DNA of 64,000 nucleotides, from positions 4,753,610 through 4,817,609 of the forward strand of contig NC_088651.1 of the NCBI RefSeq assembly GCF_964019385.1, read 5' to 3'. Shown piece by piece: positions 31,729-43,800 of this stretch. Source of the DNA: Sycon ciliatum (Eukaryota; Porifera; Calcarea; Leucosolenida; Sycettidae). The position numbers were made by a program, and so were the translations under genes. How positions within the stretch are numbered: the first letter of the stretch is position 1; every line of letters starts with the position of its first letter. The notes under the pieces were generated by a model. That model worked only from the letters and a program-made list of their open reading frames with translations, was not told where the DNA came from and searched no databases.

Positions 31729-33969
31729 TCAAACGGAAAAGTTCGGAATTCCAGTCAGAGAATATCTATGCTGAGAGTAATGAGCCTTTAGAGCAATGCG
31801 AAAATTGACAGAGGACTGAACGCAGCGGATGTGTTCTGGAAGTTTGTTCCATTCCACAGATAAACTGAAGAGAGGGGATTTAAGGAAATGGGCGCCAGAA
31901 CGAGGTAAAACTATAGAGGACGGGTGACGACAACTAAGGGATACATTGAATTTGAAACGAATTAGCAAAGACGGAAACTGGTAAAAGACATGATGAAAAT
32001 ACAGCAAGGACAGAATCTGACGACGCCACTTCAGGGATGACCAGTCACAAGTACGATTAAGAATCTGCTTCGGGGTTTCCCACTCAGGAGGGTGCCGGGT
32101 CTTACAAAGCAGATATGAACGAGCAGCAACGGCTTGCAGTCGGTCTAACGTAAGCGAATCTGAATGGGATACGGCGAATGACCAGACAGGGACTGCGTAT
32201 TCTAACAGTGGTCGTACGTAACACTTGTAGAGCAAACTCACGGTTGAAGCAGAAAGGAAATGGGCCATATGGCGCAACAGAAAAACACGACTGCGAAACT
32301 TATGGGTGATAGATTTTATATGGTCAGAAAAATTTAGTGAAGGAGTGATAGTCACGCCGAGATGACAGTGGCTATCACCTTTCTGAATAGGCACACCGTT
32401 CATTGTCAAGGGGGATGACGGGCCGGGGGCTAATGCATATTTTTGAAAGGGTAGGTGGACGCATTTACTGGTGTTAAACGTCATGGCAGTAGCTGATGAC
32501 CATTGACAACACTTATCAATGTCAGTCTGGAGCAATGCATGATGGATAGGAAGTGAGGTGTTTGCTGGAGAAACAAGAATTAAATTAGAGTCATCAGCAA
32601 AAAGGGATAGGGTACTAGAAGCAGGGGCATCAGGAAAGGAGTTGATGCACAGGTTAAAAAGAAGCGGGCCGAGATGGGAACCTTGGGGTACGCCAGCGGT
32701 GATGGGCAAAGGGTCAGAAAGAGTTTGGCCAATGCGAACGCAAATACTACGATCACTGATGAAGTCCTTCACCCAAGAACAGGCAGAAAGAGAACACCAA
32801 CCTGAAACAGATTGAATAACTAAATGATGACTAACTCTGTCAAAGGCCTTAGAAAAATCAAGGAACAGCTGGTCACAAGAAGACTTAGAGTCAAATGCAC
32901 GCGAAACAATTGAGGTAAGCTGTACCAATTGGTCAACTGTTGACCTCTTTCGACAAAAGCCAAACTGGCTGGAACTGATAATTTTATGGCTCTCAACAAA
33001 CGAGTAAAACTGACGGCTAATCATAGACTCATACAATTTGGCAACTGCATTTAACAGCGATATAGGACGGTAATTGACGGGGTGAGAAGGATTACCTTTT
33101 CCCTTGAACACAGGTACAACAACGGCAGATTTCCACTCCCTGGGCTGAGTACTGGACAGCAAGCAGCGGTTGAAAAGGGCGGAAAGAGACTGTGACGTGA
33201 ACTCAGCTGTTTCACGGAGGATGCGATTGTTCAGCAGTCCAGCGGTTTTACGTTGAATGGGAAGTCTGGATAGCGTGTCAAATACGGACTGTACAGAGAA
33301 TGGTTGTATGGAGAACTTCACAGTGGACGTGGGTGTTAAAATACCAGCTGAGTGCAGGTCAGGTGTTAGCAGTGGCGCCTGGCTGTAGCTCGCAAACACT
33401 TTGGCTAGGAGATTCGTCTTTTCCGTATTACTCGTGGCTGGGTAGGCTTGGTTGTCATGGTAGAGGTCAGGGATAACCGGAGACGGGCGATTCACATTAC
33501 AAAGGATCTTTGCTTTGCGCCACCATGTACGGGTTCCATGATGCTGAGCCATGTCTCTCGCCATCCTCTCGTGATAATGGCGTTTCGCCTTCCGGAGCAA
33601 GGAAGTAAGACAGTTACGTGAGAGTCTATACGCTATCCAACTATCTGTAGATCCGAGACGTTTGGCCTTGGCGAAGAGGCGATCCCGAAGCCGCCTCTGA
33701 CGATGGTGAACAGCAGAGTACCAAGGCTTGTTCGATGGAAATGTGCTTCTCCGGACAACGGGAACAAACAACGATACAGAGTCTTCCAGCGCTGTGCGCC
33801 ACAATGACCAGGCCTCATCAACTGTTTGCGCATTTTGGACGGCATCTAGCAAGGGTAGTTGCCACACGTGGTTGTTAAATGCTTGCCAGTCCGTGTGGGC
33901 AAAGTCGAGCCAGGTGTTTTGTGCAGAAGATATTTGGGCTGTGGAGCCTGCTGGAAATTTCGTCTCCAC
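31729..33969 (-). CDS. Non-LTR (LINE) reverse transcriptase, CR1/Jockey group, 5'-truncated
   Basis: This continuous 746-codon minus-strand frame runs in order: a linker with KPWYSAVHHRQRRLRDRL and RNCLTSLLRKAKRHYHERMA; RT motifs YRPISLLNAVAKLYES, SQFGFCRKRSTVDQL, FLDFSKAFDRVSHH, AGVPQGSHLGPLLFNL and the active site SLFADDSNLIL; thumb motif YVRPLLEYAVPVWS; and a C-terminal WNKLPEHIR. These place it with CR1/Jockey-type LINEs. The apurinic-like endonuclease normally encoded upstream is not seen, so the copy is 5'-truncated, though the RT part shows no stop. No target-site duplication was identified. Its thumb region differs from the LINE fragments inside the kinase introns. Confidence 0.88.
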   Translation of the reverse strand: METKFPAGSTAQISSAQNTWLDFAHTDWQAFNNHVWQLPLLDAVQNAQTVDEAWSLWRTALEDSVSLFVPVVRRSTFPSNKPWYSAVHHRQRRLRDRLFAKAKRLGSTDSWIAYRLSRNCLTSLLRKAKRHYHERMARDMAQHHGTRTWWRKAKILCNVNRPSPVIPDLYHDNQAYPATSNTEKTNLLAKVFASYSQAPLLTPDLHSAGILTPTSTVKFSIQPFSVQSVFDTLSRLPIQRKTAGLLNNRILRETAEFTSQSLSALFNRCLLSSTQPREWKSAVVVPVFKGKGNPSHPVNYRPISLLNAVAKLYESMISRQFYSFVESHKIISSSQFGFCRKRSTVDQLVQLTSIVSRAFDSKSSCDQLFLDFSKAFDRVSHHLVIQSVSGWCSLSACSWVKDFISDRSICVRIGQTLSDPLPITAGVPQGSHLGPLLFNLCINSFPDAPASSTLSLFADDSNLILVSPANTSLPIHHALLQTDIDKCCQWSSATAMTFNTSKCVHLPFQKYALAPGPSSPLTMNGVPIQKGDSHCHLGVTITPSLNFSDHIKSITHKFRSRVFLLRHMAHFLSASTVSLLYKCYVRPLLEYAVPVWSFAVSHSDSLTLDRLQAVAARSYLLCKTRHPPEWETPKQILNRTCDWSSLKWRRQILSLLYFHHVFYQFPSLLIRFKFNVSLSCRHPSSIVLPRSGAHFLKSPLFSLSVEWNKLPEHIRCVQSSVNFRIALKAHYSQHRYSLTGIPNFSV

Positions 33970-34019
33970 CTCGCCAATAACCTCAAAAATGCAGTCAAAA
34001 TGTAGAACTAATGACTAGC

Positions 34020-35787
34020 TAGATCTTTGTCAGGATCAGGTTTTCGTACATGTATGTAATGCCTTCAGGGCCCAAATGTTAGTGGACATAGTGGAAAACA
34101 GTAGTAGTGCACCCTGTAAAAGGCCTTAGGCATGTGGGGATTGCCCTATTCGAAATTTAAATAATACTACAAAATAGAAAATAAAATAGCACACAATAGG
34201 GTCTACGGTATTTCGTAGATCTGTACAACTGGCATAAGGCTTATATTATAGTACACATTATACTATGAAATACGACAGGGTTGTCGCTCTGGCTATACGG
34301 TGGATGGCCCACGTCAGTTCATTACGCTCTGCTCATATTTCAAACACACATGCAGTTATCTTATCGAGCTACTGGTAGGATTTCATCGGCCATCATTGCA
34401 TCAACCACTACATGTACATTTACTCTTCAGCGTGGTACCGAGCAACATTTCTCACTATAGTCTGCAATCAGATTTTCATTCTCATCAACAACACGGAAAA
34501 ATTCATCATTGCGGGTCAACGACAGTCATCTGTATTTCAATTTGCACCGATGCACCCATGTTACAATATTCTGGACATTGGTGGGGCTTTCGATACGACA
34601 TCTAGTAGGAAGTAGCACTAGAGGATTATTATTGTTTGGCGGTGGGAGTCCCAGCAGCCATGGAAATATTACAGGAAACCCTGCGCAAAGCTGCATGCAC
34701 GTACAGTGAGCACAAATGGCAAAAGATTGTCCCTTACGACAATGGGAAGGAAGAGCTTTCAATCATCAGCCACCAGAGATTGAGCGCAATGCGTATGCAA
34801 TAATGTATGTGAGGTAGGTAAAAGGGAAGGAGTTGTATCCTGGCCGCAAGCACGAGCATTTGTGTTTAATCTAGAAGAAATTCTGATTGAGAGTACTGGG
34901 GCAGCTATTGGGTAAAATATACGAAAGATAATAATCTAAGCTTTTGAATTATCTATCTGCTCAAGCGATTACGGATGATACCTTGGAAGAGCTACGTAGT
35001 TTCACGTGTTGAACATTATAGTCTAAATCCGCTACTGCAGTTATTTTGTTTTAGCGCCTTTCCAGTGTTCTATTAACACCCCTCGTTCTCAATCAATTAT
35101 TGATGTTCTTCCTCTCCTTTGACTTCAAAAAATCTCAGATTTCGAGTTTTTTGCACTCAATACATAATTTTAATTATGTTATATGTTTGGTGAGACTCCC
35201 AAGATAGGTGCCTATTTACCTCTGGGGAATCCGTAAAGAAAGCAAAACTGAAACTAAACTGAAGAGCTAAATGAGCCGACGCAACCGCTCGGAAGTGGGA
35301 AACACTTGATCAGGCGAAGCATCCACGACGTGTATGTACCATTAGAGGTCAGATACCGTAGGTACAACTGACACACAAACTTGAAAAGGTACGCTGGCTC
35401 TGAAAGATGCGGGAAGGACTAAGCTACAATGTGTGTGTTGGGATTTGAATAGACTAGACTGCGATTGCTCCATCCGTTCGAGTTTCTTCTTTTAGCTCTG
35501 AAAGGTTAGTGGACATTGGATAAGACCACCCATGTTTTGGCAGGTTTATATTCTGCTTGATGAAGACTGGTTTCCGACATGGCATCACCTGCCGGGCAGT
35601 CAGATTATTCGTTTTGCACGCTCATGTAGGTGCTAGGCTGCTAGCACCGTTACTCCTTGTTTGCCTAATGTTTGTAATCTGACTTTTCCTATAAAATCAT
35701 GAATTGCAGGCACACTCTGTGAAGAATATCATTCCTGGATACCATACCTGTTCCTGTACGAAGAACACCCCTTGAGAGGTGAGTGAA
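34020..35787. other. Sequence without a confident gene
   Basis: Two weak exon-like segments occur. Near 34694-34804 an open frame with PPEIERNAYAIMY lies between a GTACAG acceptor and a GTAGGT donor. Near 35709-35779 a frame CEEYHSWIPYLFLYEEHP lies between TTGCAG and GTGAGT. Their phases do not join, so no gene is called. Confidence 0.3.
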
Positions 35788-36104
35788 TGGCTTGCCCTTA
35801 CATTGCAGTGACTACCACATGCAACCAGACTGGCACAGTGGGTTGGTCAAAGACCATGATTGAGATACGAGAGGTACCTGTTTCAAGTCCTGCCTGGGAG
35901 CGGTTTTTCCAGCTGTGCTGCTACTCACAGTCAACTGGGAACTTGTGGCCAGGCACATGGATGCAGCTAATGGGGTCGTTCTCGGCACTTGTGCCAGTGG
36001 TTGTAAGACTTATCCACTCACCCCCACCGTTAGGCGCTGCATCTGCCGCTAGGGTTTACCGGGTGTTCGCGGGCGTTGTGAGTTCCCTTCGGGAACGGAC
36101 ACGA
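35788..36104 (+). mobile_element. tRNA-derived SINE
   Basis: A box-B-like GTTTCAAGTCC follows AGTGGGTTGGTCAAAGACCA. The tail GGGAACTTGTGGCCAGGCAC is shared with 18813-18955, marking a common SINE family. Confidence 0.6.
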
Positions 36105-37185
36105 TAATTTACTTTTTTACTTTTTACCACATGCAAGGTGGCTTTTGCCTGCTTTTAGCTTTGAATCATTTCTGTTTTCCTGACCGCTATACTGTTAATA
36201 ATGATAATGTTGAAAAAGGCATTTAGTAGCTTTCACCCATTGAAAATTCTGCGTACCACCACTACCCTTAGGCATTGTGGACGACCACACACACTTTCCA
36301 CAACAGCAAAACGTTCACCAGGAGTACTGATTCTACTGAACGTGTTATTCCGTCTGACCTCGTCAGAGAAGGTTGAATTGTTACTGTAAAACCGGAAAGT
36401 CTAACGGGTCACAAAGCCTAACGTTTTAACGACTAATTCTTCGCTATTTGAAGAAACGTTGTCCAGAACCCAGTATGTGAAAATGCGCATACATCGATGA
36501 ATATTCTTGGTGGCCAGGTAGCCATCGTTAAATTGTCTGCACGTTATCATGCCAACATTACAAAAACGTTAATCATTTTGGTCGCTAGACTTTTCGGTTT
36601 TATAGTATATGACTAGAAAAGAAAGAAGCACCTATTGCACTCTTCTCTGATCAATAAAACAAGACATGGAGTGCTAATGTGCTCGCTTGATACCCTAACG
36701 CATTTCCAGCACTTTTTCGAACATTATACGCCGAAAAACCAGTTGGGGGCTGAGCGGGATAGAGCGGGTGCGCTAGTTTCGATCGTGGAGTGAATACAGG
36801 GGCGTTGGGATTTAGTCGTCGTTGCTGCAGCGTTGTGTATGTTGGTTTGTTAGCATGACAGTTCAGGATTGATCATGACTGCCTCGCCGCGAAGTAGCAG
36901 ACGACTTGTTACCTTGGGCATCAGCAAAGCGCCACTTTCGCACCGCGTACTGGATTATAGAAGTAGTGTAGACATGCTTGCATAGTGAATGATAGTTTTA
37001 GTTCTGCAGTCTGATTAGTGTGTTTTGTTTCGAACGCGAGTGTCTGTGTAACGGCGAAGAAGCCCAGTGCCTTTGGTTGTGGCTTTGGTGTGTGAGAAAT
37101 CCAACTAGTACTAGTTATGGTAACACTTGAAAGTACCGCCATTCCGGCAACAGGCTCTCAGCTGCACCAAATAGATAATTTTGCC
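36105..37185. other. Possible 5' flank of the downstream kinase gene
   Basis: No confident feature. A short frame beginning MTASPRSSRRLVTLG (about 36874) could be a first exon but lacks support. If the gene starts within the window, the promoter should lie between here and 37697. Confidence 0.3.
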
Positions 37186-37330
37186 AATATTTCGCCAATT
37201 GGGCATCATCAGGGCATTGAGGAAGGGGAGGCAAAAAACACGAAAAGACGAATAATGCAGGTAGATGAATGTTCTAGAACTAACACGTCCTGGTGACACA
37301 ATTGGCAAGGTCAGCAACCAAAACAATCAC
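37186..37330 (-). repeat. Penelope-type terminal relic
   Basis: The minus strand reads CCTGATGATGCCCAATTGGC then GAAAT, the usual Penelope hammerhead layout with a poor stem III. The neighbouring sequence shows no ORF. Confidence 0.45.
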
Positions 37331-37696
37331 TACTTGTAAGGTGACCTAAACAGAACTAAAGAAGAGAAAACTCACACATGATTACCTCATTGTATTTCTA
37401 CATGGGTCTGTCTAGCTGCATACGTGCCACAACGTGAGGATCAATGGCCGTTGAATATTTTAGTTCGCCAAATATGCGCTCTTGGTCGGATTTCACCAAC
37501 GGTGTACTTCAAGTAACTGACTCTAGACACTGGAAAATGGGCATTATATGCACAGCCTATGAATTTCAGGCTAGGAGATATGAGATAGAATTTACACGAA
37601 AGAGATTGTGAATTTTCGAAACGGTCAGTTAGCCTTGTTGAAAGAAGTTCAACCAGTGCAATATCATACTTATCTGTTTCATCCTCTCCTCCGCAG

Positions 37697-37894
37697 ATCG
37701 AAAGTGATCTACCACACGCGATGGAGCACCAAGAGAATCCTAATATATTACTTTTGGAGTGGGAATACTTTCGTGGAGAAGTGTTTTATCCCATTCAAAG
37801 GACCATTGGAGATGAGTTTCACATACACGAACTTCTCGGCTACGGAGAGACTTCCAAAGTCTATCGCGGACTTCACGTCAGTACCTCCACGCAG
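37697..37894 (+). CDS. Kinase exon 1 (glycine loop), downstream copy
   Basis: This exon is 198 bp, exactly 66 codons, between a CCGCAG acceptor and a GTAAGA donor. It encodes the N-terminal lead and the glycine loop LLGYGETSKVYRG. The first in-frame ATG is at 37721. The acceptor suggests either an upstream 5' exon or transcription entering from farther left. The phase-0 end joins VAIK of the next exon. Confidence 0.8.
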
Positions 37895-40800
37895 GTAAGA
37901 AAACCAGCGGTAAAAGTATCCGCATTTAGTTGAGAAGGAGCGTGAAGATTTTGTGCTTGATTTGTACATGTATGCTCAGAAAGTGAGTAACCAGCCCCAT
38001 TGTGCGCGTTTGCTTGGTGCTCGTCTTTAAAATTGTTACGATGCATGTTATCTCCGACGCCACGCGCAATTTCACGTCAAATTTGGCGTAAAACTCCAAA
38101 TTTCGACGTGAACTGCCGGTCATTAGCGTTGTTTTTCGAAGCGCCAGCCAAATAAGGGAAAGAGTTGGTGGACAAGCCGTTGATTATTCATTGTAATATT
38201 TAAAAAGTATTCTTTCAAGACCAAAGAGTGGTATATTTGATAAAAAGAATTAATAACGATAGTAATATTTACGATACTTCTCCAGACGTTTCATTGTTCT
38301 GAACAACATCGTCAGTGGAGTCTTCGTCAGTCTTTATCCACTGACGATGTTGTTCAGAACAACGAAACGTCTGGAGAAGTATCGTTAATATTTCTATCGT
38401 TTTTAAAATTTTTATCAAATAAGGGAGCTGAACTTTAGCATCACCTCGGAAATAACGTGCCACTTAACCTCTCTTACGAGGGCGCTTACGAAGAAGACCC
38501 AAGACAATTCCTCATCATTCAGAGAGATTCCTTTTTGAAACACTGCATTTACAATTCTCACCACCCCAAAGCTCACCTTTAATATTATTATGCGATTTTC
38601 TCAACACTGCGAAGATGTATATCTTAAATAATCTACGTGAAGATAAAGGTTTAATAATAGCTACGAAAAGTATGAATGCCGCAGACATCACCACGCAACA
38701 TGACAATTTGTTCAGGTTTTAGATTGTGTGTTTCCAGAATCGATTTTCAAGCTGACACTGTTTAAGAAAAGAAATATTCAATGAAATGCAACGACAAACA
38801 TGGCGTTTTCGCAGCGAGGATCATCATAATAATATTTCCGGGGGCTCAAATCATAATTCAAAGCCAACCGGGGCATGCAGTAGCGTAGGAAGTTTACTAC
38901 GAGCAGGTCCCGTCACCTGCAATTACATGTCCCACAAACATGTAGGTTTGCAATGGGCAAACCAAAGTTATCATGCCACAGAAGCACTCGCGGCCAGCGC
39001 CTCGCAGGCAGTCCGCAACGCCGGCTGTCATCGTACATCGTCCCCAAGCGTGGGAAAATGGCACATGCGCAAGCGTGAGACTCGCAGCCTTGCTGGCAAA
39101 GAACAGCAGCGAGACCTTTCTATGCAAACAAATTTGTTTGAGCACCTTGGCTTGCAATATCAGCAGTGTTGTGCGAATTTTCTCCCGCCCACCACAACCC
39201 ACTTCTAAGTTCTAGCGCCTCCAGAAAGGGGGGAAGCAAGCAAAGCCCCTCAGCCGAATGCATTTTGGAACAATTCTCTGCATTAGCTTTCAAGCACTGG
39301 CGGCACGCGCTGCCCAGCAGCAGGACCACATGGTCCCAGCAGGACCAGCTGGTCCCAGCAGGACCAGCTGGTCCCAGCATAGACACATTGTGTCCAGCAG
39401 CCGGGCCAATTGGCCCCAGCATACAGAAGGACCGTCCGGTCCCAGCAGTCATTTGACTACCTGCGCACAGCCGTGCCCCACATGGGCACAGCAGCATTAA
39501 TTAGGACCACATGGTCCCAGCAGGACCAGCTGGTCCCAGCATAGACACATTGTGTCCAGCAGCCGGGCCAATTGGCCCCAGCATACAGCAGGACCGTCCG
39601 GTCCCAGCAGTCTTTTGACTACCTGAGCTGCGCACAGCCGTGCCCCACAAGGGCACAGCAGCATTAGTTAGGATCATTGGCCTTAATCTCTTGCACTGCC
39701 TGCCATCTACCAGCAATGTCACAGAATTTTCTACAATCCCGCTTTGCGGGGCCGCCTGGTATAAATGCATTGTTGCAAACAATTCGCAGATTACAAATTC
39801 TGTTACAAAAACACTTGATATGATCCAGCCGCAGCAGCTCGGCGACCCCAACTTCCACTTGCTTGATGTGCGTGTGGGTGATAAAGTGAAAGGCATGCTG
39901 CTAGATTAGTTATGCTCCAATTTGCATGAATGTCATACTGCGCAGCTTTTTTTTTTTCTTTTTTCTGAAAGTGCACATGCCTACATCGAATGGAAGAGAA
40001 AAACAACATCAAGAGAACATAGGGGACTACAAAGGGCTGGTGATGTTGGTTCCATTATGAGAGCCAAGGACCATGTGTTAGCCCTTGCCGATGGTTTTTT
40101 CCCCCTGCTCGGTAATCTGTTGCTGTGTCGTACAGGTTGCAATCAAGCGGAGTTTCGAAGATCGGAGGTCATTGGTGGCGCTGGACAGGGAGGCATATGC
40201 ACTGCGTACATTTTGCCACCCGGTGATTCCTTTCTATTTTGCATCCATAGTCACAGCATGGGGGTGGTGTGTTATCCGGGAGCTGGTAGAGGGCGGTAAG
40301 CAGGTTTTGAAATCCAATATAACGTTATCAGTTTTATGTGCAATTGCAGTGTCTTTCTATTTCTGAAGTCTCGTCACTATTGCCGATACCTCCCAAGGTC
40401 TTCCTCACACCAACATCACACGAAGAGTACATGATCACCCACCCATAATTATGCGTGATGTGCACATTGTAAGCGATGCTCACTGGCGACGCTTCCCTAT
40501 ATAGTGCGATGAAATGGCAACAAAATGCATCTGAGCATTCCAGCGGTCGCTCTTTCGTAGTCGTACAATACCGTGTTGGGTCTTTGCGATGTGATTGCAA
40601 CGCTCAAGGGTTCGGGTTTCAGGTCCCAGACCTATACATGCAGGCACAACTACAAACGCTTGACCTGGGAGCTCTCAGGTGGCCTCTCATCCTGAAGCCA
40701 ATTCCCCTTTTTCTCTTTCATCGCAACAAACAAACAAACAACGCGAAACCCGCCCGTTAAGCAACCTTCATTTCACAATACAATTCCACTAAAAACTATG

Positions 40801-43800
40801 CCCAGGACAATAATGATGAACCACTGGCAGCTAAAATATGTGTTAGGCCTAACCAGATGTACGGTAAAACCTGTAACTAAAGACCACTATGACTAGCGAC
40901 CAGCCTGGTACTACAGTAAAACCTGTAACTAAAGACCACTATGACTAGCGACCAGCCTGGTACTACAGACCACTTCACCCGGCACGGACGGGCTCACATC
41001 CATTATTATGATTGTGCGGTGCAAACCTCTAATTAAGGACCACCTGCCACTAAAGACCAATTTTTTTTGGCCCCAAAGGGGTGGTCTTCAGTTACCGGTT
41101 TTACTGTATTCCAGGAAAATGTAACTTTGCTGGCTAGCTGCTTGGACTAGACCGCCAAATTAGTGTGGGAACGAAGGCCGACAAGATGCTCGTGACAACG
41201 CGGTCGGTGAATGAAGCACAGCGTGAACGTGCTCGACAGAAGCAATTCTTCATTCCATCATGTCTCAAAATGTTTCGAAACCCCAAAGGCATAAATTTAA
41301 CTGACTGCGGCACATATTAGGATCTTTTTTACTGGTATCCTGCTGCCTACGTTGACACAAGGACGAATGCGTCATAGCGGGTGGGGCAACACATCTCCTG
41401 TGTCTGTGTGCACGGTAGAGTAAGTTATCTGTTCTCGTTGTGATACTTCATCATTATTATCACTGTACTTAAAACAATAGGAGGACACAAAAAGTGTTTT
41501 TACTCCGAGTTTCACGCACTTAGGCCTCGGTCACACTACGGCAAGTTTGAAGCTGGACGCAGGGTCAAGTCGCAGCAGTTGACGCAGACGCGGGGTCGCA
41601 CAGTGTTTTGTTTTTCTTGCAGCTGGCGCATTTGTCTACGTCACAAAATCACCAGTGAAACTCAATGATGACACGGATTCGCACGGAAACGCCACGGAAA
41701 CCGGCCTTTTGCTTATTGTACAAAAAATGTCGGACAAAGTTTTAAATTTTTTTATTGATTTTTGATTACAAGAACACGAAAGGTCCACGCGTGCACGATC
41801 GTTGTTGTTTCTTTCCGAATTTGAAGCCATTTTCAGTTGTGTCATGGATCAGGCAAGAAAAGTCCGCATCGCAGCTGTGTTTCTCCTGACTTCGTCATAC
41901 TAGTTGTCCTTTTTGGCGCTCTTGACGACAACACAACACTCACAAGTCAACAGCCTCCAGTTGGCCAATGACCCACTCAGACAACTGGTCCTTTCTTGAC
42001 TTTATTTTCTTCTCAGAAAACGCCTCGCTCTTCCGCCAGGTTCGGAGCAGAGCAGCATCGGCCTCGTAGGTCCACGGACTCATCTCGGGAAAAAAGAGGA
42101 AACAAAACAAACCTTGAAGAGACGAATGTCGAATCATCGTATGACTGCTCAACTCGAGCAACTGTCTTGAAACTAATTTTACTTGAAAGACACTGTTTTT
42201 CGCCAAGCGTCACTCCCATCAGCGGCAACGCAGCCGATTTCCCCACGTCAGACGCAGCAGCGTCTGACGCTCAAACTTGCCGCTTTTGCGTCAGTTGCCA
42301 TGGAAAAGCTCATGATTCTGACGCTGATGCAGCATTTTTGCCGTAGTGTGACCGAGGCCTAAGCGATAATCAGAAAACAGTAAATGAGAAATCTGGATCA
42401 GTATTGGTTTATATACCCACAAAGCAAGTGTATATAGCTGCAGCATGGCTGTGACGGGAATGGTCTTAGAGACTGCTTCTCCCATTCCCGTTGGCCTTCC
42501 AATAACGTAATTACTTACACTCTTCCTGCATGCTCCGAATTACTTATTATTATTCAGGCATAATGTACAACTATTAGTCTACACACTTCATTTCTACACA
42601 TCCTCATTCTACCTCCCACACCGTACTCTACACACAGCGGGGAGTCGAATACGACTCCGTGCATTTGATTATGAAAAGATGAAGCTGGCCACGACGAGGT
42701 TTTCCCCTCAGTTCTTGGTTAGTCCAGAAAAGAGTGAGATTGATTTGTCGAGTGAGCTGGGTCTCTTACATGGTGTCAGAACTGATCTAGAGCATTGTTC
42801 GTCAGGCTCTTGTATCCACGCCCGCGCCGTTTGTCGGCCACGCCGATAGCCCACTTGAATATTTCCGTTTGTCGGAAGGTTTTTTGTTGTTGTTGTTGCT
42901 GTCAGTCAGCATCGCCATAATCCCATGGACTTGGCGCGATTAGCATTTGCTCGTCAGGAGCAGCTTCGAGGATTTTGCCGGGACCGCCATCTGCCCATGG
43001 CAGGGACGCGAGCTGATTTGGTCCAACGCCTACTGGCACACCACGTCGATGTTGTGACGGATTTCGAGGACGTGGCGGAATACGAAACGGAGGCAGAGGA
43101 CGCGGAGGCCGAGGGTCGGACAGATTATTTGAGTGGCAGCATAAAATTCGAAAGTCCACCCAACGCTGTTCGCGGATCCGTACACGGCAGCACCGGCCCT
43201 GCACGGCCCAGGCCCATATCGGCACCCTGGCCACGCGTCCCTCGTCGCCCCTCGAGCGACCCTGCGACAGCCATATCGAGCACTCCAGCGCTGGAAGCGT
43301 ACGGACGAGGCCAAATGCAGCAGTCTCCCCGCTTCCAAGCACAGCAGTCGCTCCCGCATATGGCACCACTGCCCGATGTGTCAGTTGGCGCTCCTGGTTT
43401 GGCGAGTCCAGCTGGGTGTGAAGGCATTGATCCCACGGACCAAGTGTCTCTACTCACCCAACTGGTCACCCAGCTGACACAGGCACAGCTCTCAGCCATG
43501 GAGCATACCACCAGTAAGCCACCAAAGGTCCCCATCCCCAACCTGAAGCCATCTGAGGATATTGAGGTCTTCCTCACTGGCTTCGAAAGACTGATGGAGA
43601 CGTACCAGGTGAACAGTTCCCACTGGGTGGCACTGCTGAGCCCCCGCCTCAGTGGTCCCGCGCTGCAGGCGTACGTCTCTCTGCCACTCACACAGGCTCG
43701 CGAATATCCGCTTCTAAAGGCGCAGATCTTACTCCGCTACGCTGTGACTACAGAGTCTAGCCGCCGTCGGTTCCGGGAGGTGGTGATGCGCCCCGCTGAC

